64,000 nucleotides of DNA from Rhipidocladum racemiflorum (lineage: Eukaryota; Streptophyta; Magnoliopsida; Poales; Poaceae). The position numbers and the translations under genes are program-made. The notes beneath the pieces were generated by a model that saw only the letters and a list, made by a program, of their open reading frames with translations, was not told the origin of the DNA and made no database searches. The stretch spans positions 84,776,509-84,840,508 of the forward strand of contig CM070577.1 in assembly GCA_036346355.1 (NCBI GenBank), written 5' to 3'. This document shows, one piece after another, positions 34,119 to 45,175 of the stretch. Within the stretch, counting starts at the first letter, position 1. Every line of letters starts with the position of its first letter.

Positions 34119-35521
34119 CCGCAGTCAGTCGTCCAAAAAAAACCTACTGTGAATAATAAAAAGAAATCGTACAGTAGGAAAGCTAAGTCGTCCAGCTTAG
34201 GCGACGCCAGGTCTGAATATGATGTTATCCTGAGCCAATCTAAGGGCAAGGCGAAGTCTGCAGGACAAGATATTGTAGAAAGACTGAAATTCGAGATGGG
34301 GAAGCCTCTTGTGACCGAAAAAATGTTGAATACCCTAACAATGATGATGCAAAGATTGCACAAGTGGTACATGGAGCAGTCCAACCAGGACATGCTGCCG
34401 AAGTCGATATGTGGAGTTTATAAAGAAGAGCATTTTCACCATGAGGGGGGTGGTTACTTCCTGGTTGAATTCAATAACTTGCACGACATGTACTACCAGG
34501 ATGCCCTTGACGTGCCTCTTTTGAGATGCTGGATACTGTAAGTGTGAACTTCATAAATTATTGTCTACATTAATGTAATACCGGTAATTGTAATGTCAAA
34601 CTTCTTTATTATGTAGGTACGAGACTATTGAACTAAGAAAAAACCCAGCAGTTCGTGTGGGATTCCTCGACCCGGAATCAGTGTCCGAACCTCAAGTCCG
34701 AAGAACACCAAATGATGTCGAGGATTACATCTATCAGGTTTTCATTAAACTTCAAGACAAGGACATGATATTTTTTCCCTACAACTTCAAGTAAGCGGTT
34801 CGCTAGCTAGTTAGATCACTCGATGTTTTTCCTTACTCTTATTGTGATCTTAGCACTAATTTTATATGGCATATTACCTGTGTATGTAGATTCCATTGGA
34901 TACTCTTTGCCATTACATTAGAACAAAGCAAAATAGTTGTATTGGATCCCCTAGACAAAGATAAAGAACTTTATAAGGACATGACAGATATATTCCAAAA
35001 TGCCTTCAAAAGATACTGTCAAAAGTCCACGAGATACCGCCCATACCAAAAGCACTTCTCAATACGTACTGATTTCCCGGTACGCACATATTATTCCTAT
35101 ATCTCAATTTGTAGTAAATGACTCATTTTGTGACATTGCAGTTTATTTATTTTGCAGTGTAACAAACAGTCGCAAGGCACAAATTTATGTGGGTATTTTG
35201 TCTGCCATTACATGCAGGTACTCTTAGGTTCTACAATTGTAGACAATGATGTAGAGGTTTGTCATGCTAACAACACAAAATGATTCGTGCCTAACGATTT
35301 ATACTAAAGCTCTCATATTAATTCTTTTCTCCTTGTAGCGCCTCAAAATCCCTACAAAAAAACTAAAACAACCTGAAATCAGAGCCATTCAGGGACAACT
35401 CGCTTGGTTCATCATGAGTCAAATCATCAACAAGAATGGCGAGTTTCATGATCCTGACAATAATGACCCAGTCTTCTGTACTCATCTGGAACATAATGTG
35501 CCTCCATCCCACTCCGATTGA

Positions 35522-36179
35522 TATATGTAAAATGATGACGCAGTGTGAAATGATGTTCAATCATTGGAGTCTTCTGTACTAATGCGAAGTTCATGCACTC
35601 TTGGATCCGAAAGGAGTCTTGTGTTATTTCATATGCTGGTTATGTGTTATTTCATGCTTCTATATAGATCGATTTGCTGTCCTCTACAAATGCTTACTGT
35701 ATGAATGAATCGGCAGTCAGTAGACGAACATGGTAGGGGCATAGCTTAAATAGCTGGAGACGTCTTCATTCAAACATCAACAAGGAAGAGTCGGCAGATG
35801 GCAAACACTATACTACTATACCTTTGTCTAATTCTATCTTTGCCTATTTCCTCTGCGTTTCATGGTTTGTCACATCGGTGGATTTGTCTTATAAAGCTAT
35901 ATAGGCGCTAGCACTTCCAACTAACTGTCAATAGACAAAATCATACCTTCCAAAGATCCTCTTGATGAAACTTTTAATGATTCAGTGCCTCCTGAAAAAA
36001 GATATTCGTCCAAACAAGTAGTTAATAAACAAAGAAAAGCTGGCCGCGAAGTAAGTATTGCTTGATGATGCTATCGTTATTATTGGAACCCCTTTCTCCT
36101 GTATGACTGTATTCCTAGTTATTTCATGTTTTGTGCTTAGTCACAGCATGGGTACCGTTATTTCTTATGTCTGCAATCA
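35522..36179. other. CACTA interior, 3' of the protease gene
   Basis: No recognised feature. The first 200 bp are probably the 3' UTR of the protease gene. A short open stretch near 35940-36055 ends in a donor-like GAAGTAAGTATT and may be another captured exon, but I cannot name it. Confidence 0.35.
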
Positions 36180-36647
36180 AATCCAGTCCTCGAGGCCTTT
36201 TGCAATGCCAAAACTGTCAGAAATAACATTTCTAGGTAGGGGAGATTTAAAAAACTATCTCAATCATAAGATTACTTTGCTATGAGTTGGTTGGGGTTAG
36301 TGATGCTCATGAATATTTGGCTACTAGAAGAGCAATGGATATTGTTGGCATCAGTACTCAGGAGCAGGTAGCTTGATTATTTCCATGTGTTCCTTGACAT
36401 GATTGATGTCTTTTTTTCTCACATCTCTACAATTTAATTTGTTTTTAGGATGCTATTTTCAGGGTCGTAGCAGCTATCATTCATATTGGGAACATTGAAT
36501 TTACCAAGGGGAAAGAAGTTGATTCCTCAGTTTTGAAAGATGACAAATCTAAGTTCCATCTCAATACAATGCAGAAGAAAAGATTGCATTCATCATTGTA
36601 ACCCATCATTATCTTGCAGGCTCGTTGATAAAATTAATAGTTCCATA
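36180..36647 (+). pseudogene. Captured fragments of a myosin XI heavy-chain gene
   Basis: Four separate pieces match the plant myosin XI motor domain in order: NPVLEAFCNAKTVRNN (36180-36227); CYELVGVSDAHEYLATRR and on to GISTQEQ (36278-36367); an 81-bp GT-AG intron (36368-36448); DAIFRVVAAIIHIGNIEF to KFHLNT (36449-36568); and, after an acceptor TTGCAG, LVDKINSSI (36621-36647). The motor sequence between the pieces has been deleted. Retention of an intron shows capture at the DNA level, not from mRNA. Stops between the pieces rule out a working protein. Small RNA or chimeric transcripts against the parent gene are conceivable. Confidence 0.88.
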
Positions 36648-38326
36648 TATGTGTGTGCATTTGCATATTTCTGTACTCCACTTGATGCTCTTGCCCACGA
36701 ATAATTTCAAGATAGTCCTTTTTTATCCGCCTTTATTAGGTTCTTGCTTTCCTGTCTACATTTCTGTACTTGTTATTATGCCTTGCGTTTTCATTCTTCC
36801 TGTTAGGCTTTTCAACTTCAGGCTGTAGTGCTCTTGGCCCATGTCACTCTACATCAATTTCTTGGTAATTAGAAATTTCTAAACGTCAATTTATGTAAAT
36901 GTCCACTAAATATTTCCATCTATTGATCTTATTCCTTTGAAAGTGAATACCCAACAAATTGTGCTGTCATGAATATATGCAAAAGCTAAAAAACATTGTT
37001 GTGGCCTGCTCAATAGTAGATACGTGATTATAACTAAAAAGAATGCTATCTGAAGCTTATTTGTGCGTCTTTTTACTGTCTGTTTGGAGTTCATTGCCAA
37101 GTTTTTCTTCTTTGACTCACTTCAATTTCCTCTATCCGAGTTTCATAGTTTCAAATTATAAAAAATATGGAGACATTTGTTGTCCATGGAGCTTTAGTTA
37201 GGTGAAATTTTTAAAGTTTTGTGGACAACGATATCATTTAGTTTAGGGAAAGCAGGCTATACGACACGTAAAAACCTTATTGTTATGGTACATTAGGATT
37301 TAGAGTACTTTTTCACTCTTTTGTATTGTTCATTTGTTCTTTTAATCAATTCATAAGATTGACATGTCTGTATTTACACTGCACAAATATTCACACTGTA
37401 CCATCTTTCAAGCCTTACAGAATGGTAACTATTCTAAATGTTGACATGTTTGAATGCCTAACATACATTGGAGAGCTATTGATGATCTAGCCAAAGCCGT
37501 ATTGACATGTTTGGCTAGATGGGAAATGAATTCGCTACCTGCCATGAACTTCTTGCATATTTTATGGGATTTACTTGTGCCCTCTTGCGTCGCCTGCTGC
37601 ATCAATATTGTACTGTGTGTTGCTCGATATCTACTACTGCGTTGTGTCTCATGTATATCTGAGCCAAGTGTTGTCAAAGGTAAGCTACTAAAATTTTTCT
37701 CATATAATGCTGTCTGCATGTTATCATGTACTCGTCTTTTGTTTAAATCATTTTGCTTAGTGAAGCTCAGCCAGTTCTTAATATTTTATTACTCTTATTT
37801 ATAACAAACAATTAAGTAAGCTGTGACATACTGAAGAATAGTCGACATATCATTTCTAACTAAGGTAATATGGTGATATGAATCTGGAGAATAGTTGTGG
37901 CTGTTTTCCCTTAAGTTGGAGCGTTGGTTGTAGAGGAATTGTGTGCTGCATAGACTGTAGGGTGCATTCTTATGTTTGGACTATGAATTGACATGTTTGA
38001 ATGCCTAACATACATTGGAGAGCTATTGATGATCTAGCCAAAGCCGTATTTTGAGTGATTATTTGTGTTGCTGAGGTAGGGCAACTAGATTCTAAATGTT
38101 GTTTGCTGATTTCATGTTTTGAATTTTGTGGTTCTGTATTGGTTTGAATTTACTGTTCCCACATGATACTTGCTCTAGTTGCATATTACTGTTCGTAACA
38201 TATCAATGCACCTGATGATATTTGGAATGCAATGATGTATATATATATATGATATCTAGAGGGCATGGCTAGCAGTATTCCTGAGGCTAGCCAAAAATGC
38301 AGTTTTTTATTTTTTTGGTGGGGAAT
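36648..38326. other. CACTA interior, non-coding, with a 63-bp direct repeat
   Basis: AT-rich and without a credible gene. The first part may be intron sequence that came with the myosin fragments. An exact 63-bp repeat (ttgacatgtttgaatgcc to gccgtatt) is at 37441-37503 and 37988-38050. The frames across it are unrelated to known families. Confidence 0.5.
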
Positions 38327-38792
38327 TATTTGTGTCGGTTCTTAGTACAAACCGACACTCATATGCCTATTTGTGTCGGTTTGTGTTTCTAACCGACACT
38401 ATATGTGCATATTTCTATCGGTTCGTGTCTCAAACCGACACTGATAGGTGAATATTTCTGTCGGTTTGTGTGTAAACCGACACTGATATGTCCATATTTG
38501 TGTCGGTTTGTGTTTCGAGCCGACACTGATATGTGACTATTTGTGTCGGTTTCTGTGTAGAACCGACACGGATATTTAACTATCTGAGTCAGCTCGTGTT
38601 CAGAACCGACACTGATATATAACTATTTGTGTCGGTTCGTGAGTACAACCGACACTGATAAATTTATTTGTGTCGGTTTTTAAACCGACACTGATAATTC
38701 ACGATTATTACTGTCGGTACGTCTGTGTCGGTTGGAAAACCGACACTAATGTCGGTTGCGAACCGACACAGATGAGCATGTCTGTAGTAGTG
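38327..38792. repeat. 3' subterminal repeats and terminus of the CACTA
   Basis: About twenty copies of tgtcggtt/aaccgaca as inverted pairs, spaced about 40-60 bp, ending in TCTGTAGTAGTG. The last 100 bp are nearly the same as 46080-46176 in the hAT element. Confidence 0.9.
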
Positions 38793-38914
38793 CTACTTGA
38801 AAATTCATATATTGTAGTTGAGGCAGGAATTCAGTACCATTTCAGTTGCAAGTGCAAATAATTAATCCATAAAAAATGTAATTATTCAGGGATCGATGTA
38901 TGTACGTACAAAAG

Positions 38915-39316
38915 TGTGAAGCCCCCATTTTTGGTACAAAATACCAACAATGGGTTTCATATGCATACAATACTAGTCCCATGATCAATAGCTAGTACAC
39001 ACATTTACAAAGTTGAAATCACATACATACACAATATATTATATATAATGGCGGAAACATTTATACAATATGACTAGTAAGGTCGATCGGAGTACAACGC
39101 AAAAAATTAAAAGTCTTCTAGTGTACCACATAACCCTCAGGCCAGCAACTAACAAGGCATAAACCTTAGAAAGGCATAAACCTTAGAAAAACTCATCATC
39201 ATATTCCTCGTAACTTGCGGTATAGAGAGTATCGTTGAGGTTTTCTATATCTTCACCTAAAAACAATAATAATAGTAAGGTAGAGTATATTACGTACTCG
39301 CAAGACTTTCGTAAAA
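38915..39316 (-). repeat. LTR U5 fragment, minus orientation
   Basis: Begins TGTGAAGCCCCC (an LTR end read in reverse) and contains the ctagtcccatgatcaatagct block typical of the R/U5 of the LTRs here. It is cut at 39316 by another LTR fragment. The 120 bp before it (38796-38914) are the right-hand flank of the CACTA target. Confidence 0.6.
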
Positions 39317-40538
39317 TGTAACGCCCTGTAATTTCTAATTAGTTAATTAAGTACTTAATCGTGCTTGTGTTGCATTTGGATCTTAATGTGGTGTAGTTTG
39401 TGTCAGGGTTTAATCGCTCGAATTGTTTCGATCGATTATAGCTCGAAACCCTAACTCATGAATCCGCTAGAAATCTTTAGCAACCTAACCATAGAGTCTT
39501 CTTTTTTAGTTCTTAAACCTATCCCAAGAAACCTCCAAAAGATATTCCGAGCTCCGAAGCTTATCCGTGGAGAAATTGAAGTTTTTCAGCCAAGACCGGA
39601 GCTACCATCGTTTAGAGGGTAGTATTGCCGGGCCGCGGCAGTACCGGCGGCTAGAGGCCGGTACTGCCGGCCGAGCAGTCGGGGCAGGGCAATGGCACCC
39701 AAGCCACTACCCGACTTGCTCGACGACCTACCGGTTCTAGAACCTTCCTCTCCTCCCTCTTAAGCCCGCAAAATCCTCTCTCTCCCTCACTTGCTCTCTC
39801 ACTCCCTGGCTCCCTCTTCCTCCCGAGTTCTTCCCTCCTCCTCTCCCTCTTTGGTGTTTTGAGCTCAAGAAGCAAAAGGAGAAGGCTAGCACAAGGTATG
39901 GGAAGCTTCCTCAAGCCGTAATCAAGCCTCAAGACCAGTGGATTCAACCCCGAGTTCAATCCATCAGGTTTTGAGCTCAAACCCTAGATCCTTCCTTTTC
40001 CCTCTTTGCCAACCTTTTAGTTTGACCACAGAAAACATAGTTAGTGAGGTAGTTTGTTGCCTAATTGAGTTCCTAGGGTTAGTTTAATCTCAAAAGTTTT
40101 AGTTGGCATGAATGATTCGATTCGAAAACTGTAATTAGCTCTTTGTCGGATTTATTCGTCTAAAAGTCATTTTTCCTGAGTTTTGGAGTTTCCTTTGGAA
40201 ACCCTAGATCCAAAAGTCAAGGAAATGACTTTAGAATATTTATGATGTAGCCAAAGTTCGATTCTCGCAAAAAGAATCGAGTTTGAACTCGATTTGAGTT
40301 GAAAATCGAAATTTAGCGGTAATTAGGATTTTCGTGTTCGAAAAGTAGGAAACTAGGTCAAATGAGGTCGAAGCTTGGCGAGAACAGCATGAATGGGTTC
40401 CTAGCATCGCTAGAATCCTAACCATGCATTTGTCGGAAAGTTCCGAACTCATTTGCGCAAATTTCCCCTTTTTACAAAAAAATTTAATTCTGGAAGATCG
40501 ACACTACCGTTGTTGAAGTGCCAGTACTGCCACTTCAA
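39317..40538 (+). repeat. LTR fragment at the 3' border of unit B
   Basis: Starts TGTAACGCCC and ends against the unit-boundary repeat. From 39780 it matches 1-638 of the window. It contains a second TTTTGAGCTC (39855 and 39970) that brackets the 108 bp missing in unit A. The boundary repeat copy follows at 40540-40617. Confidence 0.65.
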
Positions 40539-41667
40539 ATAGTACACCTTTGAATGTGAGGCTCTGACTACATCTTAGCACAAATATACGTACCCTTTAC
40601 ACACTGCACCTCCACAAACTTTCTGAATTTCAAATGGGACCTTAGTTACTGGTATTAACTGCGATCGATGATTGGCATTTATTGGCTAGTAGTGGTTCAC
40701 GACGAAGCACTTCTCCCTGATCTCCCCCTCGTGGCCGGTGAGCACCTCGACGCCGCCCATCTTCACCATGGCCGCCGTGAACTTGGTCTCCCACACCTTC
40801 CCCACGGCGGCGTGGAACGCCACGATTCCGGCGGTCTTGGGGCTGTCGAGCAGCGTCTGGTCGGAGGTGAGCACCACCTTGTGCGCCAAAGACGTTCTTG
40901 AAATCTTGGTTGTCCAAACTAGCCGGCGTCACCGGGTCGATGGCACCGTCGTGGGTCGTTACGGTGCGTCCGTCGACGGTGGGCATCGATGTTTCAGAGC
41001 CGCCGCGTACGCCGCGTTGATGGACGGGTCCGTCCGCCCCGCCTCGCCGCTGAAGTTGTACAGCCGCTGCGTGAACGACGAGCAGTGGGACCGGCCGATG
41101 GTGTGCGCACCGGAGAGCGTCACCATGTCGTCGGCCGAGAGCCCCTTGGGCTTGAAGCTCTCGACGAGCTCGCCGACGAGGAAGGTCGAGAACGGGACAT
41201 TGTCGTTGAGCACCTCTGTTGGAAACAAACCGCACCCAAGATCTTCAATCTCTGTCTGAACCCTGTTGCCGAAACTCTGATCTTCTAAACTTCAGAACTA
41301 TTGAAGTCTAAAGCAGCAATCAGCTTGATGTTTAGAAAAGGACGACAAACAAGATTTTGGTGCTGCTCTTCCACGCAGCTTTTCTGTATCTTATTGCTGG
41401 TATATAAAGATAGCAAACTGACTCAAGTACAGACTCGACAGCAAAACGGACTCGGAACTACGTTCTGAAGTTAGACTCGGTTTTCTGAAACTAATACGAT
41501 ACGGACTAATACCTGAACAAACTAAATAACCGAACACCATAGGAACAAGTTTAGCTAACAGTCACCCCCTAAACTTGCTACCGACCTTTTACTTGACACA
41601 TAACGATGAACATATCTCCTAGGAGTTCCACTTTTTCCTTGCTAGCCGTACCACCGGTGACACACCT

Positions 41668-42571
41668 TCAACACAATATCGGTTCCTCATCTGAGAACTC
41701 AGCCTTCTCCACCTTGGACAAGTTCACCTCGTCGTCATCTTTTATGGCTTCTGACGGACATTCTTTTGCAAAATGTCCATACCATGTGATTGTAGCAACG
41801 AACATTCTTCTTATTCTGTGCCCATTGTTTGCTTTGTTCGTCATGTCCTTGAAAACGACCACGACCTCTTCCATGTGGCCAACTTGATGCTCCTCGGACC
41901 TTCACCTGCAGTAGTTGTTCCTCGTCTCGGCGAGGTGCGTACATCTTGGCGCTCCTCATGAGCCTTCAATGAACCGAGCACTTCTTTGTAACTTCTTGGT
42001 CTTCAAGTCACCAAACTCCTCAATCGTTGTGGCGAGTTGTGCGTATTTCTCAGGGACGGATCGTAGCACCTTCTTAACGACATATGGCTCCTCCAATTTG
42101 TCGCCAAGGCCCCTGATTTGATTCACCAAACTTGTCACCTTGCGCTCGTAGTCGCCGACGGTGTCATTCTCCCCCATGCGTAGGTTTTCAAACTCCCATC
42201 GCAAAGAATTGAGTTTGACTTCCTGCACACGATCATCACCAAGAAATATCATGCGCAAGGTGTCCCACGCATCTTTAGCGCACTCCTTATCAGCAATCTG
42301 CATCAAAATATGCACCAAAGATGATTGCCAGGGCGGTTTGATCCTTGGACTCCTCTACCAGCTCACCCTCCTTTGGCTCAACTGCGCTCCACACCTTTTG
42401 GGCGCGCATGTTTGCCTTCATCTTCACCACCCACGAAGGATAGTTGGTGCGTGATAGGATAGGGTAAGGTAAAGCCACTGCCCCCTCCTTCACTTGTGTT
42501 GTCAATGCATCCGGCTTTTTCCCAGTGCTCCCACTAGATCCAGGAGTCTTGCATGCTGATAACGAAGACAT
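41668..42571 (-). pseudogene. Copia-type gag, inner copy
   Basis: Starts MSSLSACKTPGSSGSTGKKP at 42571. It has the Copia gag domain (YPILSRTNYPSWVVKM; FLGDDRVQEVKLNSLRWEF; DYERKVTSLVNQIRGLG) and then a CCHC region where the knuckle is broken: the sequence reads CYNHMVWTFCKRMS instead of the CCHC pattern seen in the outer copy. Frameshifts are near 42300, 41990 and 41800. Ends DEEPILC at 41668. Confidence 0.85.
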
Positions 42572-43212
42572 CTTCCCAAGTCAACAAATACTCACACAGA
42601 GTATAAGCCCAAATACTCACACAGAGTATAAACACGCAGAATACTCACACAGAGTATAAACACGATTGATTGAAACTCACACAGAGTAACAAGCAAACTC
42701 ACAAAGTAGATCAAGGAAAAACCACACAGATTTTCCTTGAACACTAGCAGCTCGATACCAAATGTTGGAAACAAACCGCACCCAAGATCTTCAATCTCTG
42801 TCGAACCACTGTTGCGAAACTACTGATCTTCTAAACTTCAGAACTATTGAAGTCTAAAGCAGCAATCAGCTTGATGTTTAGAAAAGGGCGACAAACAAGA
42901 TTTTGGTGCTGCTCTTCCACGCAGCTTTTACGTATCTTATTGCTGGTATATAAAGATAGCAAACTGACTCAAGTACAGACTCGACAAAAGCGGACTCGGA
43001 ACTACGTTACGAAGTTAGACTTCGGTTTTCTGAAACTAATACGATACGGACTAATACCTGAACAAACTAAATAACCGAACACCATAGGAACAAGTTTAGC
43101 TAACAGTCACCCCCTAAACTTGCTACCGACCTTTTACTTGACACATAACGATGAACATATCTCCTAGGAGTTCCACTTTTTCCTTGCTAGCCGTACCACC
43201 GGTGACACACCT

Positions 43213-43714
43213 TCAACACAATATCGGTTCCTCATCTGAGAATTCAGCCTTCTCCACCTTGGACAAGTTCACCTCGTCGTCATCTTTTATGGCTTCTGAC
43301 GGACATTCTTTTGCAAAATGTCCATAACCGTGGCAGTTGTAGCAACGAACATTCTTCTTATTCTGTGCCCATTGTTTGCTTTGTTCGTCATGTCCTTGAA
43401 AACGACCACGACCTCTTCCATGTGGCCAACTTGATGCTCCTCGGACCTTCACCTGCAGTAGTTGTTCCTCGTCTCGGCGAGGTGCGTACATGCGAAGGCG
43501 CTCCTCATGAGCCTTCAATGAACTGAGCACTTGCTGTAACTTCTTGGTCTTCAAGTCACCAAACTCCTCAATCGTTGTGGCGAGTTATGCGTATTTCTCA
43601 GGGACGGATCGTAGCACCTTCTTAACGACATATGGCTCCTCCAATTTGTCGCCAAGACCCCTGATTTGATTCACCAAACTTGTCACCTTGCGCTCGTAGT
43701 CGCCGACGGTGTCA
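43213..43714 (-). pseudogene. Copia-type gag, outer partial copy
   Basis: Begins within the gag domain at the edge of the insertion (DTVGDYERK), has a nonsense codon (CAA to TAA) near 43588, then continues to a good zinc knuckle CYNCHGYGHFAKEC (about 43306-43348) and the same DEEPILC end at 43213. It complements the inner copy: each is broken in different places. Confidence 0.85.
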
Positions 43715-44452
43715 ACCTCGTCCGCGTTGGACACGCGGCCGTCGCGGCGGCCGGAGGGGACGCTATAGTCGATGCCGCCGGCGAGGTAGGTCCCGTCGCG
43801 AGCCGCGAAGGCGAGGGTGTCGGCGCATGAGACGGTGCGCGGGCAGTGCGCCTCGAGGACGGCCTTGGCGTCGTCGATGACCTCGAAGCCCCGCATGCTT
43901 GGGTTGTTCGCCGGCGAGTCCTTCTCCGCCTGGTGCCCCGGCGTCGAGTTGATCAGGATCGAGCCGTCACAGCCCTGCTCGTGTTCGATCACAGAAATCA
44001 ACGGTCAGATATGTCATGTATCGATCAGACGATTAAAGCGAGAAGCGTGTGCTATGGAGTACGTGCTTACCCTGACGAAACAGTCGTGGAAGTGCATGCG
44101 GATGAGGCCGGCGGCGAGGCCGGGGTCCCGGGCGACGGCGCGGTGGACGGCGTTGCGCACGATCTCCTCGGCCTGCGGGCACGTGTGCTTGTAGAACCCG
44201 ACCTCCAAGGTCGACGGCGGCGACGGGCTCGCCACCGACAGCGCCGACGATGCCACGACGGCGAGCACTGCCGCCCATGCAAACACCGACCACGGTGACC
44301 TCATGGCCAGCTTAATTATACCAATTGATCAACTATTTAACCGATTGACAGATCAAGAATTGCCACCAGCTCACTACGTGCACTCCTCTCGAGATCGAAA
44401 TGGCGATGGAGATTAACTGGGTTGATTGATCGAAATGGCCACTGGATTGTGC

Positions 44453-44460
44453 TATTTATA
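44453..44460 (-). promoter_or_regulatory. TATA box of peroxidase B
   Basis: TATAAATA on the minus strand, 149 bp upstream of the ATG at 44304. The promoter region 44305-44735 is close to that of copy C, including CATGCATG motifs near 44462 and 44500. Confidence 0.65.
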
Positions 44461-44936
44461 CATGCATGCGCCTCTCTGTAGCACTTGGGAATGGCGCGTG
44501 CATGCATGGTATTGTACCAACTACCAAGTCAACAACAAGACCCGATCCTTGCAATAGTCTCCTTCCATCGACCAACCAACAACTAAATTAAGTGTTTTTT
44601 TTCTGCTTAATTACCCAGCAAGTAAGCGGAGTGCCACACATGCATGCAATTTAGAACATATATAATGGTATAGATAGCAGTTGTTTGTAATACATCTCTA
44701 CATCATCAATAAATAAAAGTAAAAATAGCCCTATCCAGTGGCGGAGCCAGAAAATTCTAAAGGAGGGGGCCAAAAATGAAATGAACCTCTACTAATGATT
44801 GATATTGAAGGTTCAGTATATAATAAGTACAATATGTAACACTTGTAATTTGCAAGAATTTATGAATAAAAACGTACCACTAATTATTTCACATGAGACG
44901 ATAGATGATTTTTGCGAGTCCTCATGTTCTGAAAAT

Positions 44937-45130
44937 ACTATAAAATATCTTTCATGTCTATCTTTGCAAATACATCTCGCTCAATATAACAAATCATGAG
45001 ATCATTCAGCCAATCGTCACTTATCTTATTACGTAAATCTGTTTTAATAATCTTTATTGTCGAGAAAACCCTTTCAACTATAAAGCAAAACTTTTTGTCG
45101 TTGAGCTTGTCTATGTGATCTTGCTTCTAG
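44937..45130 (-). pseudogene. hAT transposase C-terminal (dimerisation) remnant, copy 1
   Basis: The minus strand encodes VERVFSTIKIIKTDLRNKIS and then DDWLNDLMICYIERD, the hAT dimerisation region near the C-terminus. The catalytic part is absent, replaced by LINE-like sequence. A second copy is at 46177-46365. Confidence 0.8.
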
Positions 45131-45175
45131 CATGTTGATTAGACTAATTTGCTTGTTAGCTAAAAGGATTTGGTC

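Larger units (their letters stand above)
27880..35521 (+). pseudogene. Second CACTA gene: Ptta/En/Spm domain plus Ulp1-like protease, split by a solo LTR
   Basis: N-terminal part 27880-28788 starts MEGTPEPNPSRSPSRSP and carries a Ptta/En/Spm plant transposase domain (ATKEDLWTELKQSFEFPEEA, RDALMTMGTCWKNFKTRL). The solo LTR 28794-33397 interrupts it at ggtac; even without the LTR the reading frame meets TAA or needs a 1-nt shift at the junction. The rest resumes VPWSKGFPEHASSYRSRKR at 33405. Exons by GT-AG sites: to 34537, 34617-34790, 34890-35079, 35158-35256 and 35339-35521. The C-terminal part is a C48 (Ulp1/SENP-like) cysteine protease: His in KFHWILFAI, Asp in VLDPLDK, Cys in GTNLCGYFVC. 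A 15-aa repeat (DLPQSSPAAQCPP) occurs three times. Such proteases remove SUMO-like tags. The triad is intact though the gene is split. Confidence 0.85.
17331..38792 (+). mobile_element. Large CACTA (En/Spm) transposon, 21.5 kb with nested insertions
   Basis: Terminal inverted repeat CACTACTACAGA at 17331 and its complement TCTGTAGTAGTG ending at 38792. The 3-bp target duplication cta is at 17328-17330 and 38793-38795. Arrays of subterminal repeats (tgtcggtt / aaccgaca pairs) lie at both ends. It holds a TNP2-type transposase gene and a second gene with a Ptta/En/Spm-type domain and a Ulp1-like protease. Nested guests are the LTR remnant 19514-22285, the Copia piece 25779-26705 and the solo LTR 28794-33397; without them the element is about 13 kb. 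Both genes are interrupted, so it is non-autonomous, but its ends look usable if transposase comes from elsewhere. Confidence 0.95.
41217..43714 (-). mobile_element. Gag-only Copia-like element, partial tandem
   Basis: Minus-strand element. Read in its own direction: partial gag (43714-43106), LTR (43105-42763), PBS, gag, PPT, LTR (41560-41217). LTRs are 343-344 bp, with TGTTAGCTAAAC start and TTTCCAACA end. The PBS (42749-42760, TGGTATCGAGC) and the PPT (AGGGGGTGAC, about 41561-41572) are present. There is no pol: 110 bp after gag the PPT follows. The 5-bp duplication acctc flanks the whole block (41212-41216 and 43715-43719) although the right edge lies inside gag, not at an LTR. Non-autonomous; needs the enzymes of a full Copia element. 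Confidence 0.9.
40686..44304 (-). pseudogene. Class III peroxidase, copy B, disrupted
   Basis: Exon 1 is 44071-44304 and the 96-bp intron is 43975-44070; both are identical to copy C as far as I can compare. Exon 2 starts at 43974 but is interrupted after the NADEV codons by a 2.5-kb retroelement (41217-43714) with TSD acctc, and continues at 41216-40686. Besides the insertion, the distal part has indels near 40965 (after HRCPPSTD) and near 40885 (before AHKVVL), each shifting the frame. The fused frame at 43585-44001 runs from peroxidase into antisense-inserted gag and stops. FHDCFV, GCDGS and SGAHTIG are still readable. It cannot make a peroxidase. Confidence 0.95.

Noticed and set aside
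37429..37804. Host-gene frames of about 100 aa on both strands
   Set aside because: No domain or splice context. They span one copy of a 63-bp repeat in the CACTA tail.
17328..38795. Two separate CACTA elements instead of one
   Set aside because: Only one terminus was found at each end with matching cta TSDs; no internal terminus near 25600. Kept as a possibility in the findings only.
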